Below, piece by piece: positions 1 through 11,945 of a DNA stretch of 64,000 nucleotides (position 1 is the stretch's first letter; the number at the start of each line of letters is the position of its first letter). The translations under genes were made by a program, and so were the position numbers. The notes beneath the pieces are model-generated. The model was not told where the DNA came from and made no database searches. It saw only the letters and a program-made list of their open reading frames with translations. The stretch lies in NCBI GenBank assembly GCA_032164245.1, contig JAVMKO010000003.1, positions 5,838,651 to 5,902,650 on the forward strand, read 5' to 3'. Origin of the DNA: Sternotherus odoratus (taxonomy: Eukaryota > Chordata > Testudines > Kinosternidae).

Positions 1-867
1 AGCTTTATGGCTCAATTCTGAAGTCTTCACTCAGGATGGATTGGCCCTACACTTGCTGCAGTCTACACTAGCAGTGAAACTGTTTTCAGTGCCACTGCAG
101 GAGAAAACTTTGCTGAAAACAATTCTCAGACAGCAACAGTTCATCTCCTGTTGTGGAGGAGGCTTCAGATAATCCTGTAACATACTGTGCTGAGCTAAAT
201 AAGCATTAACAAAAATGTAACAAAGTAAATGTTATTCTAATGGAGAGAAGACTAGTTAAAATTCTGATTCTAATGAGAGACCAGAAAGAAAATCTATAGC
301 AAGAGGCGCTAAAACCTGTCTTGTTTGGATTATGTGATTAGAAATTTGCTATTTTGGGTATCACTAATCTGAAAAAGTAAGCAGCATCGGCAGAAAAATT
401 AGTCATTGTGGGAGAAGAATTCGGGAAGTACTTTAGTTTTGGTTTCTGCCTTGAAAATGAGTAATCAGTTAAACAACAACCACGAAAATTCAAGCAGTCT
501 GTGCTTTATTTCTTCTAACTTACATATAGAGTGGGGGTGAAACTGGTGAATTTTTTTATTCAAGATGCTTTTGCACCAGCACCCTGCTACAGGCTATCAA
601 TACTTTACTTTTCCTGATTCCCTGTGGAATATGTCACCAGGACGTTTCTCATGAATCCTAACTCCTTGAAATTTTGATCTATTATGAAATTCTGGGGGAG
701 ACTGAAAATTGTTCACAATAATGCATGTTAAAGTCTCATGGCTGGTAATTAGGAGGTCTTGATTTATTTCTCCAGATATGCATGGCCTAAATGAGACTTT
801 GCACTTATGCAGCTCTTTACAAATGTGGATGCATTACATGGAAAGTAAATTACCTTTCCTTGACTTT
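1..867. other. AT-rich intergenic sequence, nothing recognised
   Basis: No long open frame, RNA gene or clear repeat family was recognised. It is taken as intergenic DNA upstream of MSRA. Confidence 0.5.
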
Positions 868-985
868 TCAGACAGGAAAACCGAGGCTCAGAGCAGTTAA
901 ATGACATGCTCAAGGTCACATAGCAAGTCAATGGCAGAAGCAGGATAAAAACTCAGATAGCCTGACACCCTGCCATATGCTTAAT
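868..985 (+). repeat. MIR-type CORE-SINE fragment
   Basis: The stretch contains the MIR-like text 'gaggctcagagcagttaa' followed by 'ctcaaggtcacatagcaag', the conserved core-to-3' part of MIR SINEs. It is diverged and therefore old. A second probable MIR piece with 'gggcaagtcacttgac' lies at about 1257-1355. Confidence 0.7.
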
Positions 986-1256
986 CCACAAAAATATGCT
1001 GGCTCCTAACCAAGTTGCTTAACTTTTCTGTTCCATAGCCTTATCTTCTGTAAAACTGGGGCAGTAATAGTTTACCATAGGCAAAATCCAAAAATAAACA
1101 GGGTTTAAGTTTTCAGCAGCCATGTGTAGCCAGGTAAGTAAATGTTAGTATCCTCATTATCCATCCCCACAAATGAGAAAGATAATACAATGTAGAATCC
1201 AGCCCCACCCCCGCCTCCCGCCATTGGAATCAATGACAAAGTTGTGATCTAGTTGG

Positions 1257-1355
1257 TAAGACATGAGGCAGAGTCAAGTAACCTGGATTCCAAAGCTGGT
1301 CCTCCCGACCCTACTTTGCTAGGCAACCTTGGGCAAGTCACTTGACTTCAAGGGC
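1257..1355 (+). repeat. MIR-type CORE-SINE fragment
   Basis: The sequence reads like the middle of a MIR SINE: a 'ctggattccaaagctgg' stretch, then 'ccttgggcaagtcacttg'. It is diverged, and the ends are approximate. Confidence 0.55.
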
Positions 1356-1399
1356 AGTTGGTGGGTGCTTTCGGTGCTGGACCTTTAACATTTGGAAAA

Positions 1400-2617
1400 C
1401 GAAAGGACTAGAATATACATGAAGGTCCCAGTCCTGCAAGGTGCTGAACACAACCAGATATGAACATCCTCAGCCCCAGTTGGATGTCTTTAAGGTTTGA
1501 GGGTATTTAACACTATGCAGGATCAGGTCCAAAAGGAACGTTACAGAACAGCGGAGCCAAGATATGAAAATAAGACCGGAAAGTTCTGAGGGACCCAGAT
1601 CCAAACACCCCTGGTTGGATTTGCAGTCGGAATCTTGCAATTGGCCCCTCATTGGAGAGTGGGCTGAAGCAAACCCTCAGATTTATACTCAAGAGATTAC
1701 AATCACACTGTACAACAAGAGATAAGAATCTTAATGGAGGTCTGGAAGCCAGGCAATAAATCATGCCATGAGGACTTCCTCGTGAAATTTCCATTATCAT
1801 GTGGTTCTAATATTGCAAGGGGGGCTTTTTTGGTCATGTTTTAGAATTTCACCTTTCCAGATGGCACCAGAGTGCAGGAGTGGGGAATTTTTTCCCTTTA
1901 AGTTCACCCAAGGTTTTTGAACCTCTAAAAAATGTTGAAGTTCATTTTGATTTTCGCCTAAATGTTTGCAGGATTTGATTTGATCACATTTAAACCAGGC
2001 CTTATCTAAATAAGGAGTATTAGTGGCTGCAGGGCAGGTAAAACTGAAAATAAATGAAAATAAAAGACCCCAAAAGTCTTTACTCGGGCAAAATGCCTGT
2101 TGAAGTCTGTCAGTCTGATTCTAGTTTACACTAAGCCCTTTTACAGTATTTTAGCTGTGTAAAATGGCCATAAAGTGGGTGTGAATGTAATTTAGTCACA
2201 CTTTAAAACGCCTTCATATTACCAGAACAGTGTCAAGAAGACTCTGAGGAGCAAGCCCAATAGATATTTTGTCTGAGTCAAAAGTGAATAAGGACTAGAA
2301 AGAATTTGAGGATTTAAGGTTTACCCCGATAATAAGAAATGAATAACACGCTGGAGATGAAGGATAGGTTGCTTACTTACCTCAGCAAACCGTAAAAATA
2401 GGTAGAACTTTGGAAAGGCTGTTAAAGCATCACTTGCAAACAGACCTTTTAAAATAGTTCCTAGTAACAGGATTAAAGGTCAGAAAGCAACATGAAAAAG
2501 GCTAGAAGAGGTAACAGGAAACATGCAAAAAGAAGATGAACAGAAGATGTAGAGAAAACCTAAGCTAACAAGTGTGTACTTAGCAAGCAAAAAAAGTCTA
2601 GAGGTCTGTGTTTAGCA
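1400..2617. other. Intergenic, nothing recognised
   Basis: Only short open frames without family resemblance occur here, and no repeat family was recognised with confidence. Confidence 0.45.
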
Positions 2618-2835
2618 TAGGAGGTCAGGGACTCCCGGGTTCTCCTCCCTTCTCTCCCCTCCCGGCTCAGATACTGATTCCCCTCTGTTCATGTGGTCAA
2701 GTCACTTAATCTTTCTCCTTCTGAATTCCCATTTGTCAAATGGATGCAATACAGACACACCCATACCTCAGTTGGTACTGTGGGGATGAAGGAGTTATTG
2801 TTTGTAAAGCATATTGAAGATGGCAAATACGAAAG
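2618..2835 (+). repeat. MIR-type CORE-SINE fragment
   Basis: The order is a tRNA-like head ('gactcccgggttctcc'), then 'tcaagtcacttaatctttct', 'atttgtcaaatgg' and a 'gtaaagcatattgaag' tail, as in MIR-class SINEs on the + strand. Confidence 0.6.
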
Positions 2836-3125
2836 ATGAGCTTGGATCCTCTGAAGCATGGGAAAATCCAGCACCATGCTGGGCTGGTGCATTTGATCCT
2901 GGGATATGCAGAGCTCCTTCAGCAATCCAATGGGAGTTGAAGATGTTCAGTACCACGAAGAAAAAAACAGGGGGCTTTTAACTCTCCCTCACAGACTATG
3001 ACCCCAGATTCCACCAAGCCCAAACTTTTGAGAAACTAATTACAGGGAATCTAGATCTCAGTGACATGAATCAGGAGCCAAACCAAAATAACAGGGGGGA
3101 GAAAATGATCAACATGATTTAAAAA

Positions 3126-3361
3126 TCAGAGTGGTAGCCGTGTTAGTCTGGAATAGCAGAGGTAACAAAGAGTCCTGTGACACGTTAAAGACTAACTAAA
3201 GTACTGAAGCATAAGCTTTCGTGGGCTAATACCCACTTCGTCGGATGCAAGCAGTGGAAGTGTCCAGGGGCAGGTAACCCGACGAAGTGGGAATTAGCCA
3301 ATGAAAGCTTATGCTTCAATACTTTAGTTAGTCTTTAAGGTGCCACAGGACTCTTCGTTAC
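3126..3361. mobile_element. Foldback mini Penelope-like element, about 236 bp
   Basis: Two inverted copies of a PLE terminal sequence face each other. The left arm (3126-3255) is the reverse complement of the right arm (3278-3361); both contain 'gcataagctttc' or its complement and 'gtctttaaggtgccacagga'-like text. The flanks 3111-3125 and 3362-3376 are near-identical (aacatgatt plus A-run), which fits a target site duplication of about 13-15 bp. Each arm carries a hammerhead-like motif. There is no coding capacity. Confidence 0.75.
3205..3248 (-). ncRNA. Hammerhead-ribozyme-like motif in PLE arm
   Basis: On the minus strand the order is a CCGACGA core, one extra A, stem GUGGG/CCCAC with a six-base loop, GAAA, then GCUUAUGCUUC, which can form a very short stem III. 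Against the hammerhead core CUGANGA...GAAA, position U4 reads C and an additional A precedes stem II. PLE termini are known to carry hammerhead motifs. Activity is inferred and doubtful for this copy. Confidence 0.5.
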
Positions 3362-3436
3362 AACATGATTAAAAAACCCATAATCCTGTTTTCATGAGTA
3401 ATCAGAAAAATGCATGAGACACAAGTGAGATCCCCC

Positions 3437-3458
3437 CGTCCCGTCCCGTCCCGTCCCG
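3437..3458 (+). repeat. Short (CCCGT)n microsatellite
   Basis: Four to five tandem copies of a CCCGT pentamer are read directly. A short open frame on each strand runs through it and is not considered coding. Confidence 0.85.
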
Positions 3459-3459
3459 C

Positions 3460-4225
3460 TGTATGCACTGGATATTTAAATGCTGCTTACTGGGAGGGTG
3501 AACAAGATTATTCAGCTGCTTCAGGCAACATTGCAAATGAAACATTTCAGTCCCAAATTCAGTATGTTCTGGGAACACTAGAGACAGCATGATCAAGTAC
3601 TGTATAGGGACTGGGGAGACTCAAGGTTCTAAACAGAAGAGATGCATGGTGTTCCATTTAGAAGGGAAGGAAGCTTCATCTGTTCCTTCTAGGCCAGCAT
3701 GAGCTGATGCAAATCCAATACCTCACGAGGGAAAAGAAAAGGGTGTGGAGGGTTCCAGGGTCCCAAACAGAAACCAAAGTTTCCAGAACCCAGCTAAGAT
3801 CAGCTTCTTGTTCAGCAGGTGGGATATAAAACAGGTAGCCGGTTTTCTCTTTCATCAAGGCCTCTAAGTTAGACATAGTCCGCTGAAGATCTGCGAGGCT
3901 GTGTTCTGAAGAGTTACAATTTTAGTCACAGGTAATGAACCTTAGTAATCAGTATGAATGTATCATATCCGAAATATGTTTTGCTGCAGCTGGCTTGTCG
4001 GCAACCTAGGTTATCAAGGTGGCCAAGAGAGATCTCCATTGCAGAACTCTGTGTACCTTCACATATAATAACTGTTGTTACACTGGCCATAGCAATGTAA
4101 GCAAAGTACTGTATTGTTACAGGGTAATTACCTGATTTTTTTTGCCCTATAGACCAATGAAGACAGGAAACTGCTAATTATATGGTTAGTAACTTGAAAT
4201 ATAATTACCAGATAAACAGTAGGAA
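3460..4225. other. Intergenic, nothing recognised
   Basis: No repeat family or plausible exon was recognised. Short open frames lack splice context or family resemblance. Confidence 0.4.
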
Positions 4226-4305
4226 AATGTAATAATAATATTTTACACTTACATAGCACCTTTTGCCTCAAAGCACTTGACAAACATTATATGCAGAACA
4301 CTGTC
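4226..4305 (+). repeat. L2/MIR-related 3' fragment
   Basis: An 'aataataatattttacacttacatagcacc' type stretch, then 'caaagcacttgacaaac', resembles the 3' tail shared by L2 LINEs and MIR SINEs. Confidence 0.5.
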
Positions 4306-4511
4306 AAAATGCAGCAAATATATTAGAAACAGCAGAATTCCTTCCTGACCCCTGCAATGAATAGCCCTGGAATACTGAGATAATTACTCTTATCTCCATT
4401 TACAGAAACACAGATGTTACTGGTTATAAATTTATCCAGTCTTCTTAAAATTTCAGACACAATATTTGACTCTTCTGTACCTGTGAGTGCCACATGCTGG
4501 CTCTGGGCCAA

Positions 4512-4612
4512 ATTAAGGCACCTGGATCCACATCCGCAAAGATATTTCAGCTTCTAATGTCCACTTAAATCAGTGGAGGTTAGAGTCTGAATATCTTCCC
4601 GGATCTGGGTCC
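4512..4612. repeat. Short palindromic repeat (MITE-like)
   Basis: An imperfect palindrome runs from 'ggcacctggatccacat' to 'ttcccggatctgggtcc'. It resembles other foldback sequences in this window at 25645-25735 and 33718-33782. Superfamily is not assigned. Confidence 0.4.
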
Positions 4613-4861
4613 TAGAATGAGCTGGGTTGGAGGGTGGGTGTACCTCCCGGTGGCAGTGGCTAGGGACACGTTACTTTCAGCTGTGCTGCAGGTATGCACA
4701 AAGCAGTGGACCTTTTTACATCTTTAGAGAGGGTTTTAAAGAGCTATCCTCCCAGGGAATCTCTGCAGGAACCCCACTCAGCCATGCCCCCTCTGGGTCT
4801 TTCAGAGCAGCTCCATGGTGCTGTACAATCCAATGCATCCCCCGCGCACTCGCACTGGGGA

Positions 4862-5430
4862 AAACATAGACTCAGACTTTAAGGTCAGAAGGGACCATCG
4901 TGATCATCTAGTCTGACCTCCTGCTCATTGCCGGCCATAGAATCTCACCCACCCACTCCTGTAATAAACCCCTAACCTTTGGCTGAGTTACTGAAGTCCT
5001 CAAATCATGGTTTAAAGACGTCAAGTTAAAGAGAATTCACCGTTCACACTAGTTAAACCTGCAAGTGACCTGTGCCTTCCTGCAGAGGAAGGTAAAAAAA
5101 CGACAGAGTCTCTGCCAGTCTGACCCAGGGAAAATTCCTTCCCGACCCCAAATACGGCGATTAGTTAGACCCTGCGCATGTGGGCAAGACCAACCAGCCA
5201 GACACCTGGGAAAGAATTCTCTGTAGTAACTCAGAGGCCTCTCCACTTAGTGTTCCATTACCACGAAGATGACTGAGGTCATGTAGCAAAATCTTTGAAA
5301 GTCTTGACTGAAAGACTCCAAATGATGGAGAATTCCCCGCATCTCTTGGTAAATTGTTCCAATGGTTAATTACCTTAATTTAAAATTTGCACCTTATTTC
5401 TAGCTTCAACTTGCAGCCTGTCACATAAAC
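4862..5430 (-). repeat. CR1-like LINE 3' region
   Basis: The stretch 'cagaagggaccatcgtgat' with 'catctagtctgacctcctg' near its low-coordinate end is typical of sauropsid CR1-type 3' regions, here on the minus strand. The part near 5340-5420 ('aaattgttccaatggttaat') belongs to the same kind of element. No open reading frame survives. Confidence 0.55.
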
Positions 5431-5439
5431 TACAAAATA

Positions 5440-5562
5440 GCTAGGGCTGGTCAAAGTTTTCTCACCAAACCATTGTTTTAATGGAAAACCCTTTTTGACC
5501 TAAACAACATTTGTGGATTTTTTTCTTTTTTTTCGAAAAACTGAAACCCCCCAAAGTTTCCT

Positions 5563-5614
<52 letters not shown>

Positions 5615-5710
5615 TTACCATTTTGTCAAAAACACCCCAAGAAGTGATGAAAAAAGTTGATTGAAATGAACTTTTTTGTTTCCTTTGAAAGTCATGAAAA
5701 TATAAAGCAT
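5440..5710. repeat. Low-complexity MITE-like repeat with (TA)n core
   Basis: T- and A-rich inverted text ('ggtcaaagttttctc' ... 'tttttgacaaacat') flanks a perfect (TA)n run at 5566-5612. A similar T/A-rich foldback occurs at 25150-25370. Confidence 0.4.
5566..5612. repeat. (TA)n microsatellite, about 47 bp
   Basis: An uninterrupted TA dinucleotide run is read directly from the sequence. Confidence 0.95.
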
Positions 5711-5712
5711 TT

Positions 5713-7155
5713 TTTGACAAACATAAAATCAGTAAGGAGAATGAACCTCAGTCACTGCGGGTGACTGGTGACAAGATGGGATTCCTCTGTCCAGACCCAG
5801 GCTGTGCAGTTTTCCTAGGAATCATGTTCATTCTGCTCTGTTCTATTCTAATACATTTTATTTAGGTCCTTATACCATTCCCATCAGTGTAGGATTCAAG
5901 CATCATTCTGGTGTTGAAAAAAAGCTGGGTACCACATGCCCATAACAACACCCAGCATCTGTCAGCAGCCTTTTTTAGTATACCTTGTGTCATTCCCAAC
6001 ATACTTTTCACATCCCTGGAGAACTCCCTCACTTGATCTGCCCAGCTTCCTCCAAGCACCTTTTTAGATTGCAGCATCACATCCCTCCTCTAGATTCAGC
6101 CCTTTCTGCTCCATTCCCTCACTACTTAGCCTTAACTTCAAGCATGTTATTAGCAGACTCCAGATTAGAACCCCCATCTTCTAACACCCAGCACATACCA
6201 ACAGAGCACAGTGCTGGTCAGGTAAATAAAAGGGCCTCATGGTAGGGAGAGCCCCATAGATGAACAGAATGTACTGTGGGGGCTGTTGGCAGCTGCTGCA
6301 GCTTTACAGCCACCCTAAGGCTGCTCTAAACGACAGAGGGTGTTTGTAGCAAGTGTCTGTGGCTCCATGGCTAAATTGTCCTTGCAGCTATTAGTTAGAA
6401 CACTGCAACATTTAATAAGAACTTAATGCAAGCTGATGAGCATATACTTTTTGCCAATGCTGATTTGATCTCTACATTTAAGGAAAACATTAGTGTGGTA
6501 TACAAATACTAAATTAGAACTCCAGTAGATGGAGCCTCTTGTCTCTACATAGGTCTCAATGTCAGACGGAAAGTAAATGAGCCCCAGAACATCTGAAAGC
6601 TTGTTAATGATGATGACTACCCTGTCAAATCTTGTATGGGGGATCCGTAAATCCTGTTTACATGCTCAAATCAGAAGAGCACAGACTGATTGCATAAGGA
6701 CTTCGAGACAATTTATCTGTTCTATTAATGTTGACCAAAGTGTCTTTCTAGCAATTCTGGGTGAGGGGCACTGAATGACACACAATTTGCCAGTCCAGGA
6801 ATAATTTCTGTCAGGAATGAGTTTGCTGTGTACAAATGGTGCTGGGTAGTTTTAACAGGCAAAACCACAGAAAGGTTTAGAAGTCTCTTGTCTTGTTTAC
6901 TGCGTCCTTCCTCCTCTTTGCCCTCCCCAAATCTCACATTGCACTCACAACACACTACCATTACAATGATCTGTTGTGTTGGCACCTCCACCTGTTTCCA
7001 CCCCACTTCCTTGGAACCTCCCCTTGGCTTCTGATCACGTTCCATATCATATTCAAACTCCTCATTCTCACCTCCAAGGGTCTCTTCAGCTGTCTCTGTT
7101 TATCTATGTAACTTATATGACCCCCAACACTTTATTATCTCCTCCATGATTACAA
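5713..7155. other. Intergenic, nothing recognised
   Basis: Several short open frames are present (for example 5985-6245 and 6725-7045 on the minus strand), but none resembles a known protein family. Confidence 0.4.
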
Positions 7156-7159
7156 AATA

Positions 7160-7400
7160 ATTTGCATGACAGTAGATACAACTAGAGCCCCTCACTGAGA
7201 TCAGGACCCTGTACGCTAGATGCTGTACACACCCAGAGTAAGAGACACTATCTGACCTAAAGAGTTTAAACTCTAAAGAGACATAAGAGGGGAGGGGAAA
7301 GCAAGGCAAAGTGCTTGACAAGGGCACCCAGCAGATGTGAAAACAGAACTCCTAACTCCCATATCTGTTTCCTACCTACTAGACCTCTCAATCCTCTTTC
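7160..7400. repeat. Old SINE/L2-MIR-like fragments
   Basis: The stretch 'gaccctgtacgctagatgctgtacacac' type text followed by 'agagacactatctgacctaaag' is a diverged copy of the repeat seen better preserved at 48230-48480. The part after 7300 ('cagatgtgaaaacagaactcc') resembles a MIR tail. Confidence 0.45.
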
Positions 7401-8699
7401 ACTACTACTCCCCACTTACATTCTGCCTTCTGCAACTTACCTCACTCTGTTTCCCTTTTTCCACACTGGTCCTGTATCTGGAACTGTGACCCTGTCCTTC
7501 TGTGTCACTCAACCTCAGTCTCCTCCTTCATACCGAGAGATTAGTTCTCATGTTGTCCCTTGGGCAGTGAATGTGTTCTTCTTCTCCATGATGTTCTGTT
7601 CTGAGCCATGTCTGGTACCTCTTTCAGCTCCATCCTCCAAACTCACCCCCCCCCCAGTTATCTTCCCATTGCTGGCCCCCTTCCTGTAGGCTTCACACCA
7701 GACATGTCCCCAAATTTTAATATATGAATAAAGTAAAATAAAACAGGAACAGATATGATACACAATAGTTTGGTTTAACTATTTATTTAAAAAACCTATT
7801 GCAGGCAGATCTTTTTTAAAATGTGGAAATGTTCTGATTGAGCCTCAATGATACATACATTTGTGTTTATAAAGCTCAACCTTTGAGTAAAATTTGAGGT
7901 GACAGTGTCCCTTTAAGACCTGATCCTGTAATGTGCTGAGTGCCCTCAATGCACAGAAAAATTTCCTTTGTTTGCTTTCCATTTCTCTGCAACCTAGGCT
8001 CCTAGTCACCTTTCGAAGGCTGTTGAACAATGTGTTCTCCTCTTCATGTTACTGCTAACTTAAATCTCTAAGCCAGTCCTAATATTCATTCAGAACCTCT
8101 CATGAGAAACACCTGCTACCAGAGCTCCGTGAACAGCCTCTCTGTACGCATAAATACATTTGTCACTAACATCCCCTAAAGCGTAGCAAGTATTTTCGCC
8201 TGTTTATTGAAGTGCATAGCGTATTATCCACATTGGTATTAATGTATAAAATCACATACAGTGAAAGCTCTCAGTGTATATCAAGGAGCTTCTCAGAGCC
8301 ATCTACCACAATAAGATGAGCCCTGGTACATTTTCTCAAGTACAGTGTCCTCATTAGCCTTAATGTTAATGCTTATGTCTCTTCATGAAGCAGGTTGTCT
8401 AAATTCAGTGATACTTGGCTTTTTGTGCAACCCACTGGTGAGTGGGTGCTACAGAGCCTGTGCTGATCTGCAGAAGACAAGAGTTTTTGCAAACACAAGC
8501 TAAGGAGGCGTGGCTTGTTAGCTCAAGCTTTTGCAGCTCATAGTCTATTCAGATACTGATAGTCTTCAAGATCGACCTATTCATGAACAGATGTGCAGGC
8601 ATCATTCCCCTCCATCCTTCGCACTAGGAACATGAGTCTGTACATAGCCAAAGATGTTCATAAGGATACAGACAGGTCATCAAATCCAACTGGAATTCC
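7401..8699. other. Intergenic, nothing recognised
   Basis: No repeat family or exon was recognised. The 124-codon frame at 7315-7689 is pyrimidine-rich and resembles no family. Confidence 0.4.
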
Positions 8700-8712
8700 T
8701 AAATGATACAGA

Positions 8713-9105
8713 AGTGACAAAGAGTCCTGTGGCACCTTAAAGACTAACTAAAGTATTGAAGGATAAGCTTTCGTGGGCTAATACCCACTTTGTTGGATGC
8801 ATGCAGTGGAAGTATCCAGGGGCAGGTATAAATAAGTAGGCAAGAACCAGGTTGGAGATAATAAGGTTAGTCCAATCAGGCTGAACCAGCTTGTTATCTC
8901 TAATCAGGGAGGATGAGGTATTCCTCTAGCAGCTGGTTCTTGCCTACTTATTTATACTTGCCCCTGGATACTTCCACTGCATGCATCCAACAAAGTGGGT
9001 ATTAGCCCACGAAGGCTTATGCTTCAGTACTTTAGTTAGTCTTTAAGGTGCCACAGGACTCTTTGTCGCTTCTGCAATTCCAGACTAACACGGCTACCTC
9101 TCTGA
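8713..9105. mobile_element. Foldback mini Penelope-like element, 393 bp
   Basis: Two long inverted arms (about 8716-8857 and 8937-9064) pair almost completely. The flanking 13-bp duplications at 8700-8712 and 9106-9118 are identical (taaatgatacaga), defining the insertion. The arms carry the same 'aaagactaactaaagt' and 'ataagctttcgtgggc' text as the other PLE ends here. The right end continues with 'ccagactaacacggctac', the outer PLE terminus. There is no coding capacity. Confidence 0.85.
8975..9025 (+). ncRNA. Degenerate hammerhead-like motif in PLE arm
   Basis: The order is CCAACAAA, stem GUGGG/CCCAC, GAAG, then GCUUAUGC. Both core strands have changes from the hammerhead consensus, so this copy is probably inactive. 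An inverted counterpart lies at about 8755-8805. Confidence 0.4.
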
Positions 9106-9118
9106 TAAATGATACAGA

Positions 9119-10522
9119 GTCCTCAAATCATCACCCAGCTGATATGCCCAGGCCTACGACAAGTAAAACACAAGATCTCTGCCTCTGTTGGATCCCATGT
9201 TGTCCCTCTAATAGACTGGGAAATATCTGTATTTTTATATAAATATTATGCCTCCACGTGTTTGATTATGAGGGATCACTTTCTAAGGAGTGAGAACAAA
9301 AGGGGCTGTTAAAGGAACCAGGCAGAAAAGGCAAATCAACGGCAAAGAGAAGATCTATCACAGAGAACACAAAGGTTCCTCACGGAACAATAGTGGAGGG
9401 GTGTGGAACGCTCATGATTGAGGAGGGCCCCTGCTGGGCTCCATCCAGGCTGGCAAAGGCTCCTCCGGTTGAATCTCAGCTCAGAAAGGAATATGTAAAC
9501 CCTAAAGATGCTATCCCCGTGGTGAGTGGGGTCTCAGGAGCAGTGGCTGGGGGGGAGGGGGGAGGGAAGGGAGGGGTGTGGTGTGTCTCTGGCCAAGAGA
9601 TAGAGAAGCTGTAATAGGGGCCCTCTGCTTCCCCCACTCCAGAGATGGAAGGATCCAGGCTGTGGGAAACTTTCAAAAGCTTCCAAGGAAAGGTTGAGAG
9701 GTGTAGGTGAGACCCCTGCATATGGACCTTGCTCCATTTTACTCTTCGTCTTCGCTCTGCTTGCTATGTCCCTTCAGGGGTGTCAAGAATGCTTTGGGTC
9801 AAAGAAGATGTTCCTGAGAAAGGCCAGGCAGCACGTTGGTCATGGGTCCCTCACGTAAGAGCTTACAGGTGCCAAACTCACGTGGGCCTGACTGTGGTGT
9901 GAACACGGTTGGGGGGGCTGCAGCCCAGAGAGCCAGGCGAAGGGTAGCTTGAGCACAGAGCTCTATCGGCTGAGGGGGTTGCAGGGAGCTAGCCCTGGCT
10001 CCTGAGGGGGATGCGCAAGAGGGGCTGGAAGGGGTCTAGACTGAGCGTGGCTAGCCCTGTAACCATGAGAACCTCGCTAGGGCAGTTCTCATGATCTCTG
10101 CCACTCTTGAGGTAAGCTGGCAACTTCCCATGGAAGAGTCCCAACCCCCACCCTATTCCAGCAGCAAGCTGTGCCTCCCAGTTCTGGCTGGGGACTCAGG
10201 CAAGCCCCCCTTCTGTGCCTGCCCTTTGCAGAGAGCTCTTGACTTTCCCGCAGTCTCTTGGTGCTCCTGGTTGGGTACTATCTGCTTGGACTAATATCTA
10301 AATGCCAGTCTTGTCACCTGCCCCTACTCAGCGGAAGTCTTTGCCCTCTGGCAGTGCTCCATCAGACGGCTGGCATTACCTAGGGACTGTCCTTAGCAGC
10401 TGTTCGGTGCCATCCAGAGGTACTGCTCTATAACGATGCTTTTCACTACTGCTCCCAGGGGTCACGTTCCTGTTTTAGCAAACTCTGGCCAACCAAAAGA
10501 CTCCGCATGCCTGGTTTGGTGG
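9119..10522. other. Intergenic, partly GC-rich, nothing recognised
   Basis: A G-rich purine stretch occurs at about 9545-9590. Open frames of 60-80 codons occur on both strands with no family resemblance. Confidence 0.4.
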
Positions 10523-10644
10523 TAGGGTGACCAGATGTCCCGATTTTATAGGGACAGTCCCGATTTTTGGTCTTTTTCTAATATTGTTTCCTATTCCTCC
10601 TCACCCCCATCCCGATTTTTCACACGTGCTGTCTGGGAACCCTA
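10523..10644. mobile_element. hAT-type MITE, about 122 bp
   Basis: It begins 'tagggtgaccagatgtcccg' and ends with the partial inverted counterpart 'gtctgggaaccctac'. It is the same family as 22848-22964, which has a clear 8-bp duplication. No target duplication is evident here. Confidence 0.6.
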
Positions 10645-11479
10645 CTTGATGGGGTTTAAGCATCTGAATGGCAGAGTTTAATATTCAAAGAAAACAAAGT
10701 GTCAATTATTACCCTGCCTATTAAAAACCCAAAGCAGATACAGCAGTGTTTCCCTTCACCTAGTCGGTTTGCCACAGCTAAGTCCAAAAAGTCTAGCTTG
10801 TTTCAGTCAAGTCCCCAAGAAGGAGCAGAAGACAAAATCTCCTGCCTTCTTCTACTTGCAGCCAATTCCTTCCCTGTGGCTTTTTATATCTTCTGCCTGC
10901 TGCTAATGAGGCTCATCAACATTCCTTGCAAAGAGCAGCTGCTAATCCACCCGCTAATTAGCAGAGTGCGGAGGATGGTGGGCTATTTGGGGTGGTGAAT
11001 CAACACCATCCCTGCCAGTACCGGCATGGGGCCCTTTTCCTGACTCACAGAACCCACCCCATTCCATAAGCAAAGGTGTAGCCATTGTGGAGAAATGAAT
11101 TACACCTGACAGCATTGGAGCAATTTCTAGTAACAGCAGCATTTTGAGTGGAAGATTATTCTCCCCCTCAGTCCACCTTGCTTCCTCCTTAGGAATGAAA
11201 GGTGATCTTTAGGAATGCAGATCTTTGGAGATGGTTTCTTGTGATTCTTTACTAGGAACAGTCAGCCCTATTTGCAATTTAAATCATATCTTATATTAGC
11301 ATCCCTCTAATGCCTGCAGGGGACATGTCAGCGTGTTTGTGATTCTGATGTTGTGCTCTTAAAAATAAAAATAAAACCTCTAAAGTGGTGCCATGTGCAT
11401 GGTATCATTTAGCACACAGGAAGCGCTCTGTGTTGAAACAATGTCAAGGTTGTTGTGACAAGGGTTCAAGCAAATGCCG
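10645..11479. other. Intergenic, nothing recognised
   Basis: The 99-codon frame at 10699-10998 has no recognisable domain. No repeat family was identified. Confidence 0.4.
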
Positions 11480-11945
11480 GGAAATTCAACATGAAGGGAG
11501 GCTGACACTATGCCATGGCCGTATGGGTATTGTAGTGCACAAGGTAAGTGACCGAATGTACTGATAGAACCCCCTTGTTCTAGTGCTTACCACCCTGACA
11601 GTTAGGAAGTTTTTCCTAATGTTCAACCTAAACCGCCCTTGCTGCAATGTAAGTCCATTGCGTCTTCTCCTATCCTCAGAGGTTAAGGAGAACAATTTTT
11701 CTCCCTCATCCTTGTAACAACCTTTTTATGTACTTGAAAACTGTTATGTCCCCTCTTGGTCTTCTCTTGTCCACACTAAACAACCCCAGATTTTCAGTCT
11801 TCCCTCATAGGTCATGTTTTCTAGACCTTTCATCATTTTTGTTGCTCTTCTCTGGATTTTCTCCAATTTGTCCACATCTTTCCTGAAATGTGGTGCCCAG
11901 AACTGAACACAATACTCCAGTTTAGGCCTAATCAGCCTGACTTTT
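11480..11945 (-). repeat. CR1 LINE 3' fragment
   Basis: On the minus strand the sequence encodes the end of the CR1 ORF2 region and its 3' UTR: 'agagaagagcaacaaaaatg', then text for a '[11 protein letters not shown]' like peptide and 'cgcaatggacttacattgca'. The reading frame is broken. It ends near 11480 without a clear tail. Confidence 0.75.
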